64,000 nucleotides of DNA, from the NCBI RefSeq assembly GCF_023744375.2, contig NZ_CP146284.1, positions 1,984,001 to 2,048,000 on the forward strand, given 5' to 3'. Under the pieces are notes generated by a model. It was given only the letters and a program-made list of their open reading frames with translations, was not told the origin of the DNA and ran no database searches. Positions 43,702 to 52,834 of the stretch are shown here, in pieces; position 1 is the stretch's first letter, and every line of letters starts with the position of its first letter. Source of the stretch: Parabacteroides sp. AD58 (lineage in GTDB: Bacteria; Bacteroidota; Bacteroidia; Bacteroidales; Tannerellaceae). Both the position numbers and the translations under genes were made by a program.

Positions 43702-45786
43702 TTACAAAGTATAAGTCAGCGTCACCCAAGCTACACGGGGATCACGATTCCGTTTCTGGACAAGTTGCAACTGGTCTGTATCAATCAGAGTTGTTTCTTC
43801 CAACGAATCAAATATGTTGTTTATACTGATTTGTGCACACCATTTCCGATTGGCAAAATATTGCGACAAACCAGCATTGACAGTATAATGACTTTTTATC
43901 TTCCCTTGCACAGTCAACTGATCAGAAATATAGAAACCATCTATTTGCAATTCTGTAGTGGGCGTAATATGAATGGCCAAGTTACCTTTAACATCCCAGC
44001 ACCATAAAGACTTATTGATATCATATCCAATCGTTCGTCCATCTATTTCATCCCGGAAAACGTCTCCAGCCAAACCTAAGTCTAAAAATCGAACTGGCTG
44101 CCAGCGAAGAGACAAATCAGCTCCCACAGTCTGACTGGTACCTGTATTATTTTTCTGCCACAAAGTTTCCTCATCAACTTGTGTTGCCACTTTCACAATA
44201 CGATTCTGCCTGTTCCGATAATAAATAGCCGGTGTCATTCTAAAATTAGGTAAAGCCAGTTGCCAGTTCAGCTCCAAAGTATGGATAAACTCATCTTGTA
44301 AGGAAGGGTTTCCCATTATTACATGCGTTACATCCGTATTATCTATAAAAGAACTCAATTCCGAGCCCAAAGGTCTAATCACGCGCTGCTGATAGCTCAG
44401 CTGAACAGATTGCTGCGGATTGAATTCATAAGATATCTGGGCACGAGGATAAACATGAAACTGGTTTGCTTTGGTTTCCGCTGTATTGGAAATGGAAGGC
44501 AGTGTTTCAGTCATTTTCCGATTCATAAATTCTGCCTGCACTCCTACTTCCGCATTCCAATGTTCTGTCTTTTTCTCAAATGACAGAAACAACAGATTCA
44601 AATAGCGTTGAAAAGCATAATCATAGTTTTTTGCCAACGTGGGCTGCCATTCACCATTCTGCTTAGCATTTACTTCGTTCCGATGAGATTCATCCGTCAA
44701 ACGCCCTATATAACCGACCTGGAAACTGGCTGTCTTTCCTAAAGGATGCTTATAATTCAGTCTCCAGAAATAATTATGCTTATCATGATTAATGAATTGA
44801 TTATCCTCAGCTATGATTTGCTGATTATCAGGATTCTCATTTTTATAGTCATTGTCTTCATCATACTTGAAGTTATTATAATTAAACAATGCCGACAAGC
44901 TGCTTCCTAACTGGAAGTGATGATTCCAATAAGCATCTGCCGACCAAGCCGACTGATACTGATCGTTATACCGATTCCGAATTACATATTTCATCAGATC
45001 CCCTTTAGGATTAAACACCCGGTTATTAATACGCCCGTACCGGTTATAATCCATCACATAGAATAAGCCGGATGCACCTATTTGATCGTTATCAGAAAGA
45101 TCGTAAGCCAACTGTAAATCAGCCAGATGAACATCCGGCCGAGCATCCGCATTGTTATTCATGGAAGTAGTATTCTGAGCCGTTGTCGTTGTCTTGCTGA
45201 ATGTTCTGGACCGGAACTCTTTCCGATAATTATATTTTGCAGTGATATAGAACTTTCCGGGATTCAAATTAAATACAGTTCCTGCATTATACCGTTCATG
45301 CCAACCTGCACCAACAGATAATGTGAGTGGAGACAGTATTTCATGATATGAAGAGGAAGACAAGTTCAGTACACCTGCATCTCCATCCGGAACCATTGAA
45401 ACATCCGGAAAGACCTCAAGTCCCACTTTATTGAAGAATAGCGCAGGCAGTTGGATTAATACATCCCCACTATACTCTTCCATTAAACCATAAGGAATAC
45501 CATTTATAAACAAACCGGAATGACTGCTACCTCTAAAAGTAACGCCACCCTCTATATCCGTTATTACCGAAGGTAATTGACGGATCGCTTCTGCAGTCGT
45601 AACCGAAGCACTGCTGAGCTGCCTTTCCACTTGAAGTCTTTTTACTGGACTGCCACTTATACCAGAAGCATATTTGCCTACGACTTCCACCTCTTCTATT
45701 GTTCTATTCAATGTTGAATCGGCCTCCTGAGCATTTATTGCCATACTCAGGCAGAGGCCTGACACTACATACAAAATCTTGTTCAT
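43702..45786 (-). CDS. TonB-dependent outer-membrane receptor
   Basis: A 694-residue receptor with signal peptide (MNKILYVVSGLCLSMAINAQ), a plug domain (EEVEVVGKYA, then GVTFRGSSHSGLFINGIPYG) and a long barrel of the outer membrane beta-barrel 3 type, ending in AWVTLTYTL with an aromatic/Leu final strand. No carboxypeptidase-like N-terminal repeat or SusD partner is present, so this is not a SusC pair; a metal, heme or cofactor is a likely cargo but cannot be specified. It ends 54 bp from the IS4 target site and is convergent with the lipoprotein. Energy would come from the ExbB/ExbD system at 61-63 kb. Confidence 0.88.
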   Translation of the reverse strand: MNKILYVVSGLCLSMAINAQEADSTLNRTIEEVEVVGKYASGISGSPVKRLQVERQLSSASVTTAEAIRQLPSVITDIEGGVTFRGSSHSGLFINGIPYGLMEEYSGDVLIQLPALFFNKVGLEVFPDVSMVPDGDAGVLNLSSSSYHEILSPLTLSVGAGWHERYNAGTVFNLNPGKFYITAKYNYRKEFRSRTFSKTTTTAQNTTSMNNNADARPDVHLADLQLAYDLSDNDQIGASGLFYVMDYNRYGRINNRVFNPKGDLMKYVIRNRYNDQYQSAWSADAYWNHHFQLGSSLSALFNYNNFKYDEDNDYKNENPDNQQIIAEDNQFINHDKHNYFWRLNYKHPLGKTASFQVGYIGRLTDESHRNEVNAKQNGEWQPTLAKNYDYAFQRYLNLLFLSFEKKTEHWNAEVGVQAEFMNRKMTETLPSISNTAETKANQFHVYPRAQISYEFNPQQSVQLSYQQRVIRPLGSELSSFIDNTDVTHVIMGNPSLQDEFIHTLELNWQLALPNFRMTPAIYYRNRQNRIVKVATQVDEETLWQKNNTGTSQTVGADLSLRWQPVRFLDLGLAGDVFRDEIDGRTIGYDINKSLWCWDVKGNLAIHITPTTELQIDGFYISDQLTVQGKIKSHYTVNAGLSQYFANRKWCAQISINNIFDSLEETTLIDTDQLQLVQKRNRDPRVAWVTLTYTL

Positions 45787-45852
45787 ATAATAATTGTTAT
45801 TTTATTTGCTAAAATAACCAAATTGAAGACTAATTTGTTGCGTAAATCTATA

Positions 45853-45890
45853 AAAACAAAAAAAGTCTGTATGTTTGTACATACAGACTG
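45853..45890 (-). terminator. Terminator of the small lipoprotein gene
   Basis: A perfect 11-bp stem, AGTCTGTATGT (45864-45874) with its complement (45879-45889), is followed by TTTTTTTG on the minus strand, 29 bp after the stop at 45919. Confidence 0.85.
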
Positions 45891-45918
45891 TCCTTGTTTC
45901 TCAGCTCATTCAACTGAA

Positions 45919-46134
45919 TTATTCAGCTGGAGTAGCTTCAGTAGCAACTGCAGCTGTAGAATCTGCAGGAGCAGCAGCTGTTGTATCAGCCGCAGCAGGA
46001 GCAACTTCTTCTGCAGGAGCTGCAACTTCTGTTTCAGGAGCTTCAGCAACTTCAGTTGATTCAGATGATTTATTGCCACAAGATGCAAATGATACTGCTG
46101 CAACAACGGCAGCGAATGCAACTAACTTTTTCAT
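45919..46134 (-). CDS. Small Ala/Pro/Thr-rich lipoprotein
   Basis: A 71-residue lipoprotein: MKKLVAFAAVVAAVSFASC gives a lipidated Cys19 and the 52-residue mature part is almost only Ala, Glu, Pro, Thr, Ser and Val. It has no fold of its own and resembles other low-complexity Bacteroidetes surface or periplasmic lipoproteins. Translation of the other frames gives repeat-like nonsense because of the GCA/GCT runs. The gene has its own -7 box and strong terminator, suggesting a short abundant mRNA. Confidence 0.75.
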   Translation of the reverse strand: MKKLVAFAAVVAAVSFASCGNKSSESTEVAEAPETEVAAPAEEVAPAAADTTAAAPADSTAAVATEATPAE

Positions 46135-46180
46135 TTTGTTCTAAAATTAAACGGTCTATAATTTCTTCTTGAAAACGCTG

Positions 46181-46188
46181 CAAAATTA
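46181..46188 (-). promoter_or_regulatory. -7 box of the small lipoprotein gene
   Basis: The minus strand reads TAATTTTG, matching TAnnTTTG, 47 bp before the ATG. Confidence 0.55.
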
Positions 46189-46317
46189 TGCATTAATTTT
46201 ATATGTTGTACAGCAGACGGCCTATTTTTTTATAAAAAAATCATTTTTTTTGAGCTTCGACTATGATATAATTCATACAGAACTATCAATCAGCATATTA
46301 CAATTACGACTGACTTT

Positions 46318-47982
46318 CTAATAATTTTCATATAAATATCGCTTGATGCTTTTCTTTGGCGTCTTTTCAAATTCCGTCGGATATAAAACGATAGAAGTTA
46401 TCGCTTCATAAGGCGCCAATAATTTATTCAGGTCTTTCCTGTTCTGTTCCATAATTGCCGGAAGATCATCATGCCGAATGCCTGTATTATCTACCATATC
46501 ATAATCTGGATAAACCAAACCGACCAGCTTTCCTTCCCGTTCAACAATCAGGCTTTCCAAAACGAAGGGCAGATTATTCAGTTTGGCCTCTATTTCTTCC
46601 GGATAGATATTCTGACCATTCGAGCTTAGTATCATCGTCTTGCTCCGGCCACGAATGTAAATACGGTTATTGACATCAATCGTTCCCAAGTCGCCCGTCT
46701 TCAGCCAACCATCATCTGTAAATACATTTCGAGTAGCCTCTTCATTCTTATAATATCCCTTCATGACATTCTCGCCCCTTACCTGAATTTCACCTACTTT
46801 ATTATAAGGATCTTCAGAATCAATACGGACTTCCATGATACCTTTCAGAATTTGGCCGCAAGAAGTCGGGATATATTCTTTATGATTATCATAACTGATC
46901 AATGGCCCGCACTCGGTCATACCATATCCGATGGTATAAGGGAATTTGATCTTATACAAGAAATCGGCCACTTCCTGATTCATGGCAGCTCCACCGACAA
47001 TGACCTCCCGGAAACGACCGCCCATGGCATCTGTCAGTTTTTTATTGATCTGGGCGTAAATACGATCGTTCAGCAAAGGCACATTCATAGCAAGCTTCAT
47101 GGCCCGTTTATTAAGCTGGGGAGCAATCATTTTCTTGTATATCTTTTCCAAAATCAAAGGGACAGTCAGAATCAGGTTCGGCTTAATCTCCTCGAATGCT
47201 TTGAGCAGAATCTTGGGTGAAGGAAGTTTCCCTAACAGGAAGACATGTGCTCCGAAAGCCATTGGCACCAGGAAATTGAAAGCGCAACTGTACGCATGGG
47301 CCAAAGGCAAAAAACACAACTCTCGTTCACCCCGGAACAGAATATCCAATGTCCGGGCATAAGTTACATTACCGGCCAAGTTATTACCTGTCAGCATTAC
47401 GCCCTTACTGAAACCCGTCGTTCCAGAAGTATAATTCAGCAAGAGGACCTTGTCGTTGTCCAATTCTGCATATCTGATATTCTCGCGGGTAAAGCCATTC
47501 GGATAAACTTCGGTAAACCGGCTGTCCAATTCCTTCAGGAGCTTCTGAATATTTTCTCCATCACGCTGATGCAGACATCTGAAATCGGTCAAGGAAAAGA
47601 CAGCACGTACCTCACCGATCTTTTCTTCTTCCAGCGTATCCCAAATCCGATCACTCACGAACAAAAAGACTGATTCAGAATGATTGATGATGTGATGCAC
47701 ATCATTCGGATTAAAATCGGGCAAAATAGGAACAATAATCGCACCATATGTAATGGCAGCCATATAGACGACACACCAGTTAGCACAGTCGCGGCCGATT
47801 AAGGCAATTTTGTCTCCTCGCCGGATCTGGCATTCCTTGAAAAGGATATGGAAACGGGCAATCTCTTTGGCTACGTCGGCAAATGTCATTGTGTTTTGTT
47901 CTACATAGTCGGTCAATGCCGGTAAATCCCAGTTTTCTTGGAAACTTTTCTCGTAAATCTTGATAAAATTCTCTTGTATCAT
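46318..47982 (-). CDS. AMP-binding acyl-CoA ligase (long-chain fatty acid type)
   Basis: A 554-residue adenylate-forming enzyme. It has the P-loop-like LLNYTSGTTGFSKGVM, the GYGMTECGP A5 motif, DGWLKTGDLG (A7) and RSKTMILSSNGQNIYPEEIE (A8), with a C-terminal Lys in KTPKKSIKRY. It should activate fatty acids to acyl-CoA or acyl-AMP; chain length is not evident. The start at 47982 (MIQENFIKIYEKSF) is chosen because the -7 box at 48006-48013 lies downstream of the longer alternative at 48039. Confidence 0.9.
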   Translation of the reverse strand: MIQENFIKIYEKSFQENWDLPALTDYVEQNTMTFADVAKEIARFHILFKECQIRRGDKIALIGRDCANWCVVYMAAITYGAIIVPILPDFNPNDVHHIINHSESVFLFVSDRIWDTLEEEKIGEVRAVFSLTDFRCLHQRDGENIQKLLKELDSRFTEVYPNGFTRENIRYAELDNDKVLLLNYTSGTTGFSKGVMLTGNNLAGNVTYARTLDILFRGERELCFLPLAHAYSCAFNFLVPMAFGAHVFLLGKLPSPKILLKAFEEIKPNLILTVPLILEKIYKKMIAPQLNKRAMKLAMNVPLLNDRIYAQINKKLTDAMGGRFREVIVGGAAMNQEVADFLYKIKFPYTIGYGMTECGPLISYDNHKEYIPTSCGQILKGIMEVRIDSEDPYNKVGEIQVRGENVMKGYYKNEEATRNVFTDDGWLKTGDLGTIDVNNRIYIRGRSKTMILSSNGQNIYPEEIEAKLNNLPFVLESLIVEREGKLVGLVYPDYDMVDNTGIRHDDLPAIMEQNRKDLNKLLAPYEAITSIVLYPTEFEKTPKKSIKRYLYENY

Positions 47983-48005
47983 ATTATGTATCTGTCTATT
48001 TCGCG

Positions 48006-48013
48006 CAAAGATA
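48006..48013 (-). promoter_or_regulatory. -7 box of the acyl-CoA ligase gene
   Basis: The minus strand reads TATCTTTG, matching TAnnTTTG, 24 bp before the preferred ATG. Confidence 0.6.
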
Positions 48014-48077
48014 CGATTTTTGTCTTTGCCCGATATCATTTATTCCACTGAATCAGCCATTTTACTCTTCTAAAAGC

Positions 48078-49067
48078 TTATTCATCCATCGGGAAACGGA
48101 CACCCCATTCTTTACGAAGGCTGTCAAGCATCCGCATAACACGCAAACTTTCTTCGTGAGGCATCGAAACAGGTTCAATCCGTCCTTCGCGGATTGCGTC
48201 AGCCGCCTCTTGTACCTGATACTCGAATCCGGTAATCTGCGGCGGACAAGTATGGCGGGCGATTTCCTGATGTTCTGTATTATAAACAACGGCCAACTGC
48301 GGATTGTTGATATTATCGACGACAATATAGCCTTTATCCCCTGAAATGATGCCCATACGATCGGTTGCACAAAAAGCCGTTGTCTGCATCACGGCCATGC
48401 GACCATCGCTATACGTAAATGTAATGCTGTTCTGCATATCAACGCCTGCCGCATTCTTCACACAAGCAGAAGTTATATTTTCTATCTCATCTCCAAAGGT
48501 CATGAGAGCAAAATTAATCGGATAAACACCTAAATCATACAAGGCTCCACCACAAAGCTCCGGTTTTACAATACGTTCAACATCTGATATAACATACCCT
48601 AAGTTGGCTGTCAGCATCATCGGCTTACCAATAATGCCGTTTTCTGCCAATTCCCTGATGGTCTTTGAGAAAGGCATATAGCGGGTCCATATCGCTTCGG
48701 CCAGATAAACATGCTGTTCCTGCGAGATCCGAATCAGTTCTTCTGCTTCACGGGCATTGGCGGTAAAGGCTTTCTCGCATAAAACCGGTTTACCTTTCAG
48801 CAAACACATACGAGCCGGTTCGAAATGATGCGAATGCGGCGTGGCCACATAAATCAGATTTATTTCCGGGTCGTCGGCAAGGGCTTCATAACTTCCGTAG
48901 GCTTTCCGAGCCTGAAATTCGGCAGCAAATTGCTCTGCGCGAGTCAAATCTCGCGCCGCTACCGCATATAGCTCTGCGTTTTCCATACCTTGTAAAGTAG
49001 TTGCCATCTTACGGGCAATATGTCCGGCTCCGAGGATACCGACTTTCAATGTCTGTTGCATATTCAT
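48078..49067 (-). CDS. Gfo/Idh/MocA family oxidoreductase
   Basis: A 329-residue NAD(P)-dependent dehydrogenase with N-terminal Rossmann GILGAGHIA, the YVATPHSHH segment and the CEKAF motif whose Lys takes part in catalysis, followed by an alpha/beta substrate domain (GGALYDLGVYPINFAL). The substrate is probably a sugar or cyclitol but cannot be named. The start at 49067 follows the M50 gene stop at 49072; a longer start would overlap it. Probably cotranscribed with the M50 protease gene. Confidence 0.88.
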   Translation of the reverse strand: MNMQQTLKVGILGAGHIARKMATTLQGMENAELYAVAARDLTRAEQFAAEFQARKAYGSYEALADDPEINLIYVATPHSHHFEPARMCLLKGKPVLCEKAFTANAREAEELIRISQEQHVYLAEAIWTRYMPFSKTIRELAENGIIGKPMMLTANLGYVISDVERIVKPELCGGALYDLGVYPINFALMTFGDEIENITSACVKNAAGVDMQNSITFTYSDGRMAVMQTTAFCATDRMGIISGDKGYIVVDNINNPQLAVVYNTEHQEIARHTCPPQITGFEYQVQEAADAIREGRIEPVSMPHEESLRVMRMLDSLRKEWGVRFPMDE

Positions 49068-49071
49068 TCGT

Positions 49072-50187
49072 TTATAATTGTTTAATATATTCGACAAGCT
49101 CTCTTTCTCCTGCTATTTCTCCTACCATATGATAGTGCTTACATAAATGGTCGAACTGCTGATAAAGTTGTTCTGCCTTGGCTTCATCTTGCTCATACAG
49201 TTTCGCCAACGCATACGCCAACCGTAAAACAGAAGGCCGGTATTGTTGGTTCAGGTGAATGTATTTCTGCATTTCGGTCGTGAGAAGCCGCTCAATCTCC
49301 TGTTTCGAAAACTGACGGATCAAGCGGAGGAAGATTTCCTCGCAAGTGAGCTCCTGCTGATACAGATAGACCATATCCTTTTTATGCCGCCCCATTTCAT
49401 CAGCCAGTCTATTCGCTTCCTCAAAGTTCAACTGATCCAAGGCTCGAGCCAGTTGGTAGAAACAAGCCATCACCTGTATCGTATTGGCACAGTCCAGTTT
49501 CTCATTCGCATGAAAATAGGCTGAAGGAATATCTTTTACGCGGATGCCTTGCTGAATAAAACCGTTGATACGCATGACATCTATGAATACCTGCCGGGAA
49601 AGAGGATCCTGTTTGAGCATCCGGTTATTCATTCCATCATTGGGAATTCCACCCCCGATTAAAGGAATTCCATTACTACAAGCCATAAGAATACCCGCAA
49701 AAGCAAAAAGAACCACCAGAAGATTTCCTGTACTGGACTGATTTATACTCGGAACAAACAATAAAAGAAGAGCAATCACAGCCGTACACAGATTGGCCAA
49801 GACTCCGCCCATATTATAAAAGGATAATTGTGACCGGCTCAGAGGTTGTTCGGGAGGCATCATCAGACATTGACCGACCGTTCCCGGAATATGAAAGACC
49901 GAAAAATGAAATTTCCCGTCTTTACGGCTTATCGTGAACTTAAAGATACGAAACGAAAGAAACTCCCAACCAGAAGTCAAGGCTGCAAGCATATGTCCTG
50001 CTTCATGAATAATAATTTGCAAAATGAATAATACCGGAATAAAGATCAAGAATTCAATGATAAGAGGTATAATCTGCATCCCTGATTTGGCAGAGCGGGC
50101 AAACACAGCTCCAATAAAAGCGCCAATAGCCAGACATAAAAAGAAGAAAACAGCTTGATATAAGATTGATTTGTGTTTCTGTTTCAT
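49072..50187 (-). CDS. M50 site-2-type membrane metalloprotease
   Basis: A 371-residue membrane protein with the zinc motif HEAGH in IIIHEAGHMLAAL (about residue 60) and a GGGIPNDGMNN segment that plays the part of the NPxPDG third ligand. Several helices surround the site; the C-terminal 150 residues are helical and TPR-like (YFHANEKLDCANTIQVMACFYQLARALDQ). S2P-type proteases cut membrane substrates; the substrate here is unknown. The ATG at 50187 is preferred over 50214 because the -7 box at 50212-50219 overlaps the latter. Confidence 0.78.
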   Translation of the reverse strand: MKQKHKSILYQAVFFFLCLAIGAFIGAVFARSAKSGMQIIPLIIEFLIFIPVLFILQIIIHEAGHMLAALTSGWEFLSFRIFKFTISRKDGKFHFSVFHIPGTVGQCLMMPPEQPLSRSQLSFYNMGGVLANLCTAVIALLLLFVPSINQSSTGNLLVVLFAFAGILMACSNGIPLIGGGIPNDGMNNRMLKQDPLSRQVFIDVMRINGFIQQGIRVKDIPSAYFHANEKLDCANTIQVMACFYQLARALDQLNFEEANRLADEMGRHKKDMVYLYQQELTCEEIFLRLIRQFSKQEIERLLTTEMQKYIHLNQQYRPSVLRLAYALAKLYEQDEAKAEQLYQQFDHLCKHYHMVGEIAGERELVEYIKQL

Positions 50188-50211
50188 AATGCACAACATT
50201 AAATATCCAAA

Positions 50212-50219
50212 CAAAGATA
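50212..50219 (-). promoter_or_regulatory. -7 box of the M50 / oxidoreductase operon
   Basis: The minus strand reads TATCTTTG, matching TAnnTTTG, 25 bp before the M50 ATG. Confidence 0.6.
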
Positions 50220-50275
50220 TTAAATGTTATCCGGAAAATCTTGAAAATACCCGAAAAGAGACTCCAAACCCTATC

Positions 50276-50313
50276 AAAAAAAATTGTAGCCACCCGCATC
50301 GAGTGGCTACAAT
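50276..50313 (-). terminator. EF-G2 terminator
   Basis: ATTGTAGCCAC (50283-50293) pairs with GTGGCTACAAT (50303-50313), followed by TTTTTTTT on the minus strand, 26 bp after the stop. Confidence 0.85.
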
Positions 50314-50338
50314 CCAATTATTTATTTACCTGTTTGTA

Positions 50339-52495
50339 TTATTCTTCTGCCTGAGAAGCTTCATAAGCCTTCAACAGTTTCTCCTGTACATCAGACGGTA
50401 CCAGTTCATAAGAAGCAAACTTCATCGTAAATGAAGCACGGCCGCCCGTAATAGAACTCAAAGAAGTTGAGTAGTTCGACAATTCTTTCAACGGAACTTT
50501 TGCCAACAGCTTTTCAAATCCTTTTTCACTGTTCATACCCATGATCAGGGCACGGCGTCCCTGCAAATCACTCATCACATCGCCCAAGAAATCGGCCGGT
50601 ACGGAAACTTCTACATCATAGACCGGTTCCAAAATCTTCGGACCTGCTTCCTTAAACGCTGTACTGAAGGCATTACGTCCGGCCAGCATGAATGAGATTT
50701 CGTTACTGTCAACCGGGTGCATCTTTCCATCATATACACAAATACGGACATCGCGGGCATACGAACCAGTCAACGGACCTTGTTCCATACGTGACATGAT
50801 ACCTTTCAAGATAGCCGGCAAGAAGCGGGCATCAATAGCACCACCAACGATACAGTTGACAAATACCAACTTTCCGCCCCAATCCAGGTCGATAGTCTGT
50901 GCATCACGAACGTTCATCTTATATTCCTGTCCGCCGAAACGATAAGTATCCGGAGCCGGCATACCTTCGTAATACGGTTCTACAATCAGGTGAACTTCAC
51001 CGAACTGACCGGCACCACCCGACTGTTTCTTATGGCGGTAATCAGCACGAGCGGCTTTTGTAATGGTTTCACGATACGGAATCTTCGGTTCCAGGAATTC
51101 TACCGGCAGTTTATCGTTATTTTCAATACGCCATTTCAAGGTACGCAAATGGAATTCTCCCTGACCGGCAACGATGGTCTGCTTCAATTCCTTTGACTGT
51201 TCGATTACCCATGTCGGATCTTCCTCACGCATACGAGTCAAGATTTCCATCATCTTTTCCGCATCAGCTTCGTTTACCGGCTTGATGGCACGGCGATACT
51301 TCGGATCCGGATATTTGATAAAGTCAAAACGATAATCACAACCTTTACCATTCAAGGTATTACCACGGCGAACATCTTTCAGTTTAACGGTAGCACCGAT
51401 ATCACCGGCAACCATTTCCGGAACTTCCGTACGTGTTTGTCCGTCGGTTACAAACAACTGGGCAATACGTTCTTTCGAACCACGGTCGGCATTCAGCAAA
51501 TCATCGCCCGATTTCACTCTACCAGACAGCACTTTGAAATAAGAAACCTGTCCGATATGCGGTTCAACTGTCGTCTTGAAGAAGAACAGACTCGTCGGAC
51601 CGTTTGCATCCGGTGTTACTTCTACGCCTTCTGTTGTAACCAAACGCGGCATCTTGTCGGTACAAGGAACAACATTACCTAAGAATTCCAAGGTACGACG
51701 TACGCACATATCACGGCCGGCACATACACAGAATACCGGGAACATATCACGGGTTACCAATCCGGCACGGATACCGGCACGCATATCATCTTCGCTCAAA
51801 GTTCCTTCTTCGAAGAATTTTTCCATCAGGACATCGTCATGTTCAGCAGCAGCTTCTACCAATGCTTTATGTAATTCCATGGCTTTTTCAGTTTCTTCAG
51901 CCGGAATTTCCAATACATCAGGAACACCGCCTTCCGGTTTCCAGCGATACATCTTCATCTTTAATACATCAACCACTGCATTAAAGGATGAACCGCAAGT
52001 AATAGGATATTGAATAGGAACAACCTTGCTGCCCCAGCGGTCTTGCAACTGAGCGATAGTTCCTTCATAATCGGCCTTATCATTATCCAGCTGATTAACG
52101 ACAAAAATAACCGGTTTATGGAATTGTTCGGTATAGCGGAACTGATTGATGGTTCCTACCTCTACACCGTATTGTGCATTTAATACCATCAGGGCCGTAT
52201 CTGTTACGTTCAAAGCCGAAACAGCACCACCGATAAAGTCGTCTGAACCCGGACAATCAATGAAGTTCAGCTTACGATCTTGCCATTCCACACTAAAAAC
52301 GGTCGAGAATACAGAGTACCCATACTCTTTCTCAACCGGGAAATAGTCGCATACCGTATTTCCATTCTCAACACTTCCGCGACGTTTTATAACTCCACCC
52401 TCGTAAAGCATAGCTTCAGCGAGAGTGGTTTTCCCAGAGCCAGAACTGCCCAATATTGAAATGTTCTTGATTTCGTTCGTTTGATATACTTTCAT
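50339..52495 (-). CDS. fusA2: Elongation factor G paralog (EF-G2 type)
   Basis: A 718-residue translation factor of the EF-G family with all five domains. The P-loop is GSSGSGKTT (residues 16-24) and the NKxD motif is NQLD. The G3 motif reads DCPGS (residues 80-84): the catalytic His of canonical EF-G (DxPGH) is Ser84, so GTP hydrolysis should be strongly impaired. This matches the Bacteroides EF-G2, reported to support translocation without GTPase activity and to be under the regulator BT4338 in B. thetaiotaomicron. The start at 52495 gives MKVYQTNEIKN, matching that family. A palindrome in the leader is noted separately. Confidence 0.92.
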   Translation of the reverse strand: MKVYQTNEIKNISILGSSGSGKTTLAEAMLYEGGVIKRRGSVENGNTVCDYFPVEKEYGYSVFSTVFSVEWQDRKLNFIDCPGSDDFIGGAVSALNVTDTALMVLNAQYGVEVGTINQFRYTEQFHKPVIFVVNQLDNDKADYEGTIAQLQDRWGSKVVPIQYPITCGSSFNAVVDVLKMKMYRWKPEGGVPDVLEIPAEETEKAMELHKALVEAAAEHDDVLMEKFFEEGTLSEDDMRAGIRAGLVTRDMFPVFCVCAGRDMCVRRTLEFLGNVVPCTDKMPRLVTTEGVEVTPDANGPTSLFFFKTTVEPHIGQVSYFKVLSGRVKSGDDLLNADRGSKERIAQLFVTDGQTRTEVPEMVAGDIGATVKLKDVRRGNTLNGKGCDYRFDFIKYPDPKYRRAIKPVNEADAEKMMEILTRMREEDPTWVIEQSKELKQTIVAGQGEFHLRTLKWRIENNDKLPVEFLEPKIPYRETITKAARADYRHKKQSGGAGQFGEVHLIVEPYYEGMPAPDTYRFGGQEYKMNVRDAQTIDLDWGGKLVFVNCIVGGAIDARFLPAILKGIMSRMEQGPLTGSYARDVRICVYDGKMHPVDSNEISFMLAGRNAFSTAFKEAGPKILEPVYDVEVSVPADFLGDVMSDLQGRRALIMGMNSEKGFEKLLAKVPLKELSNYSTSLSSITGGRASFTMKFASYELVPSDVQEKLLKAYEASQAEE

Positions 52496-52537
52496 GATGA
52501 TATCAGCTTTTTTAGGTTTAACAATATAGAAATATAT

Positions 52538-52555
52538 GTGACGTTTTAATGTCAC
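52538..52555 (-). promoter_or_regulatory. Palindrome in the EF-G2 leader
   Basis: GTGAC (52538-52542) and GTCAC (52551-52555) are separated by 8 bp, 43 bp before the ATG. It could be a protein-binding site or an RNA hairpin. The 10-bp spacing of TGTGA and TCAC differs from the E. coli CRP site. Confidence 0.35.
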
Positions 52556-52738
52556 GACCGCAAATTAGGAATTGTTACGGAGATAAACAATTTATTCTAC
52601 GATGTTTGATAATTATGTTGTCTAACAGAATGATAGGTATTTCGCTAAGATCTCCACCCACATCAGAAAATAACTGTACAAATTTCTACGACTCTTTCAT
52701 ATTCATCTCGCCAATTATTCTTGAAAATATTTAGCTAA

Positions 52739-52834
52739 CTAATTAATTCACTATTATGAATTAATCAAATCACAAATGTGAATCAATCAATTCATATAGG
52801 TTAATCAATTAATTCACAATTGTAAATTAATTAG
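52739..52834. repeat. Four-unit 22-bp repeat array (array 3)
   Basis: Four 22-bp units start at 52741, 52763, 52785 and 52807, each of the form AATYAATTCAC-n4-GTGAATY with some changes. The TCA core falls at 52748, 52770, 52792 and 52814, exactly 22 bp apart. Outer arms CTAATTAATTCAC (52739-52751) and GTAAATTAATTAG (52822-52834) pair with one mismatch. The array lies upstream of EF-G2 and downstream of the tRNA-Val genes. Confidence 0.85.

Noticed and set aside
45823..46172. Several frames rich in Ala, Ser or Leu over the small lipoprotein
   Set aside because: They are shadows of the GCA/GCT codon runs; only the minus frame with a lipobox is a plausible gene.
52739..52834. CRISPR or iteron interpretation of array 3
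   Set aside because: The units are contiguous and palindromic, so there are no spacers; no replication gene is adjacent, so plasmid-type iterons are unlikely.
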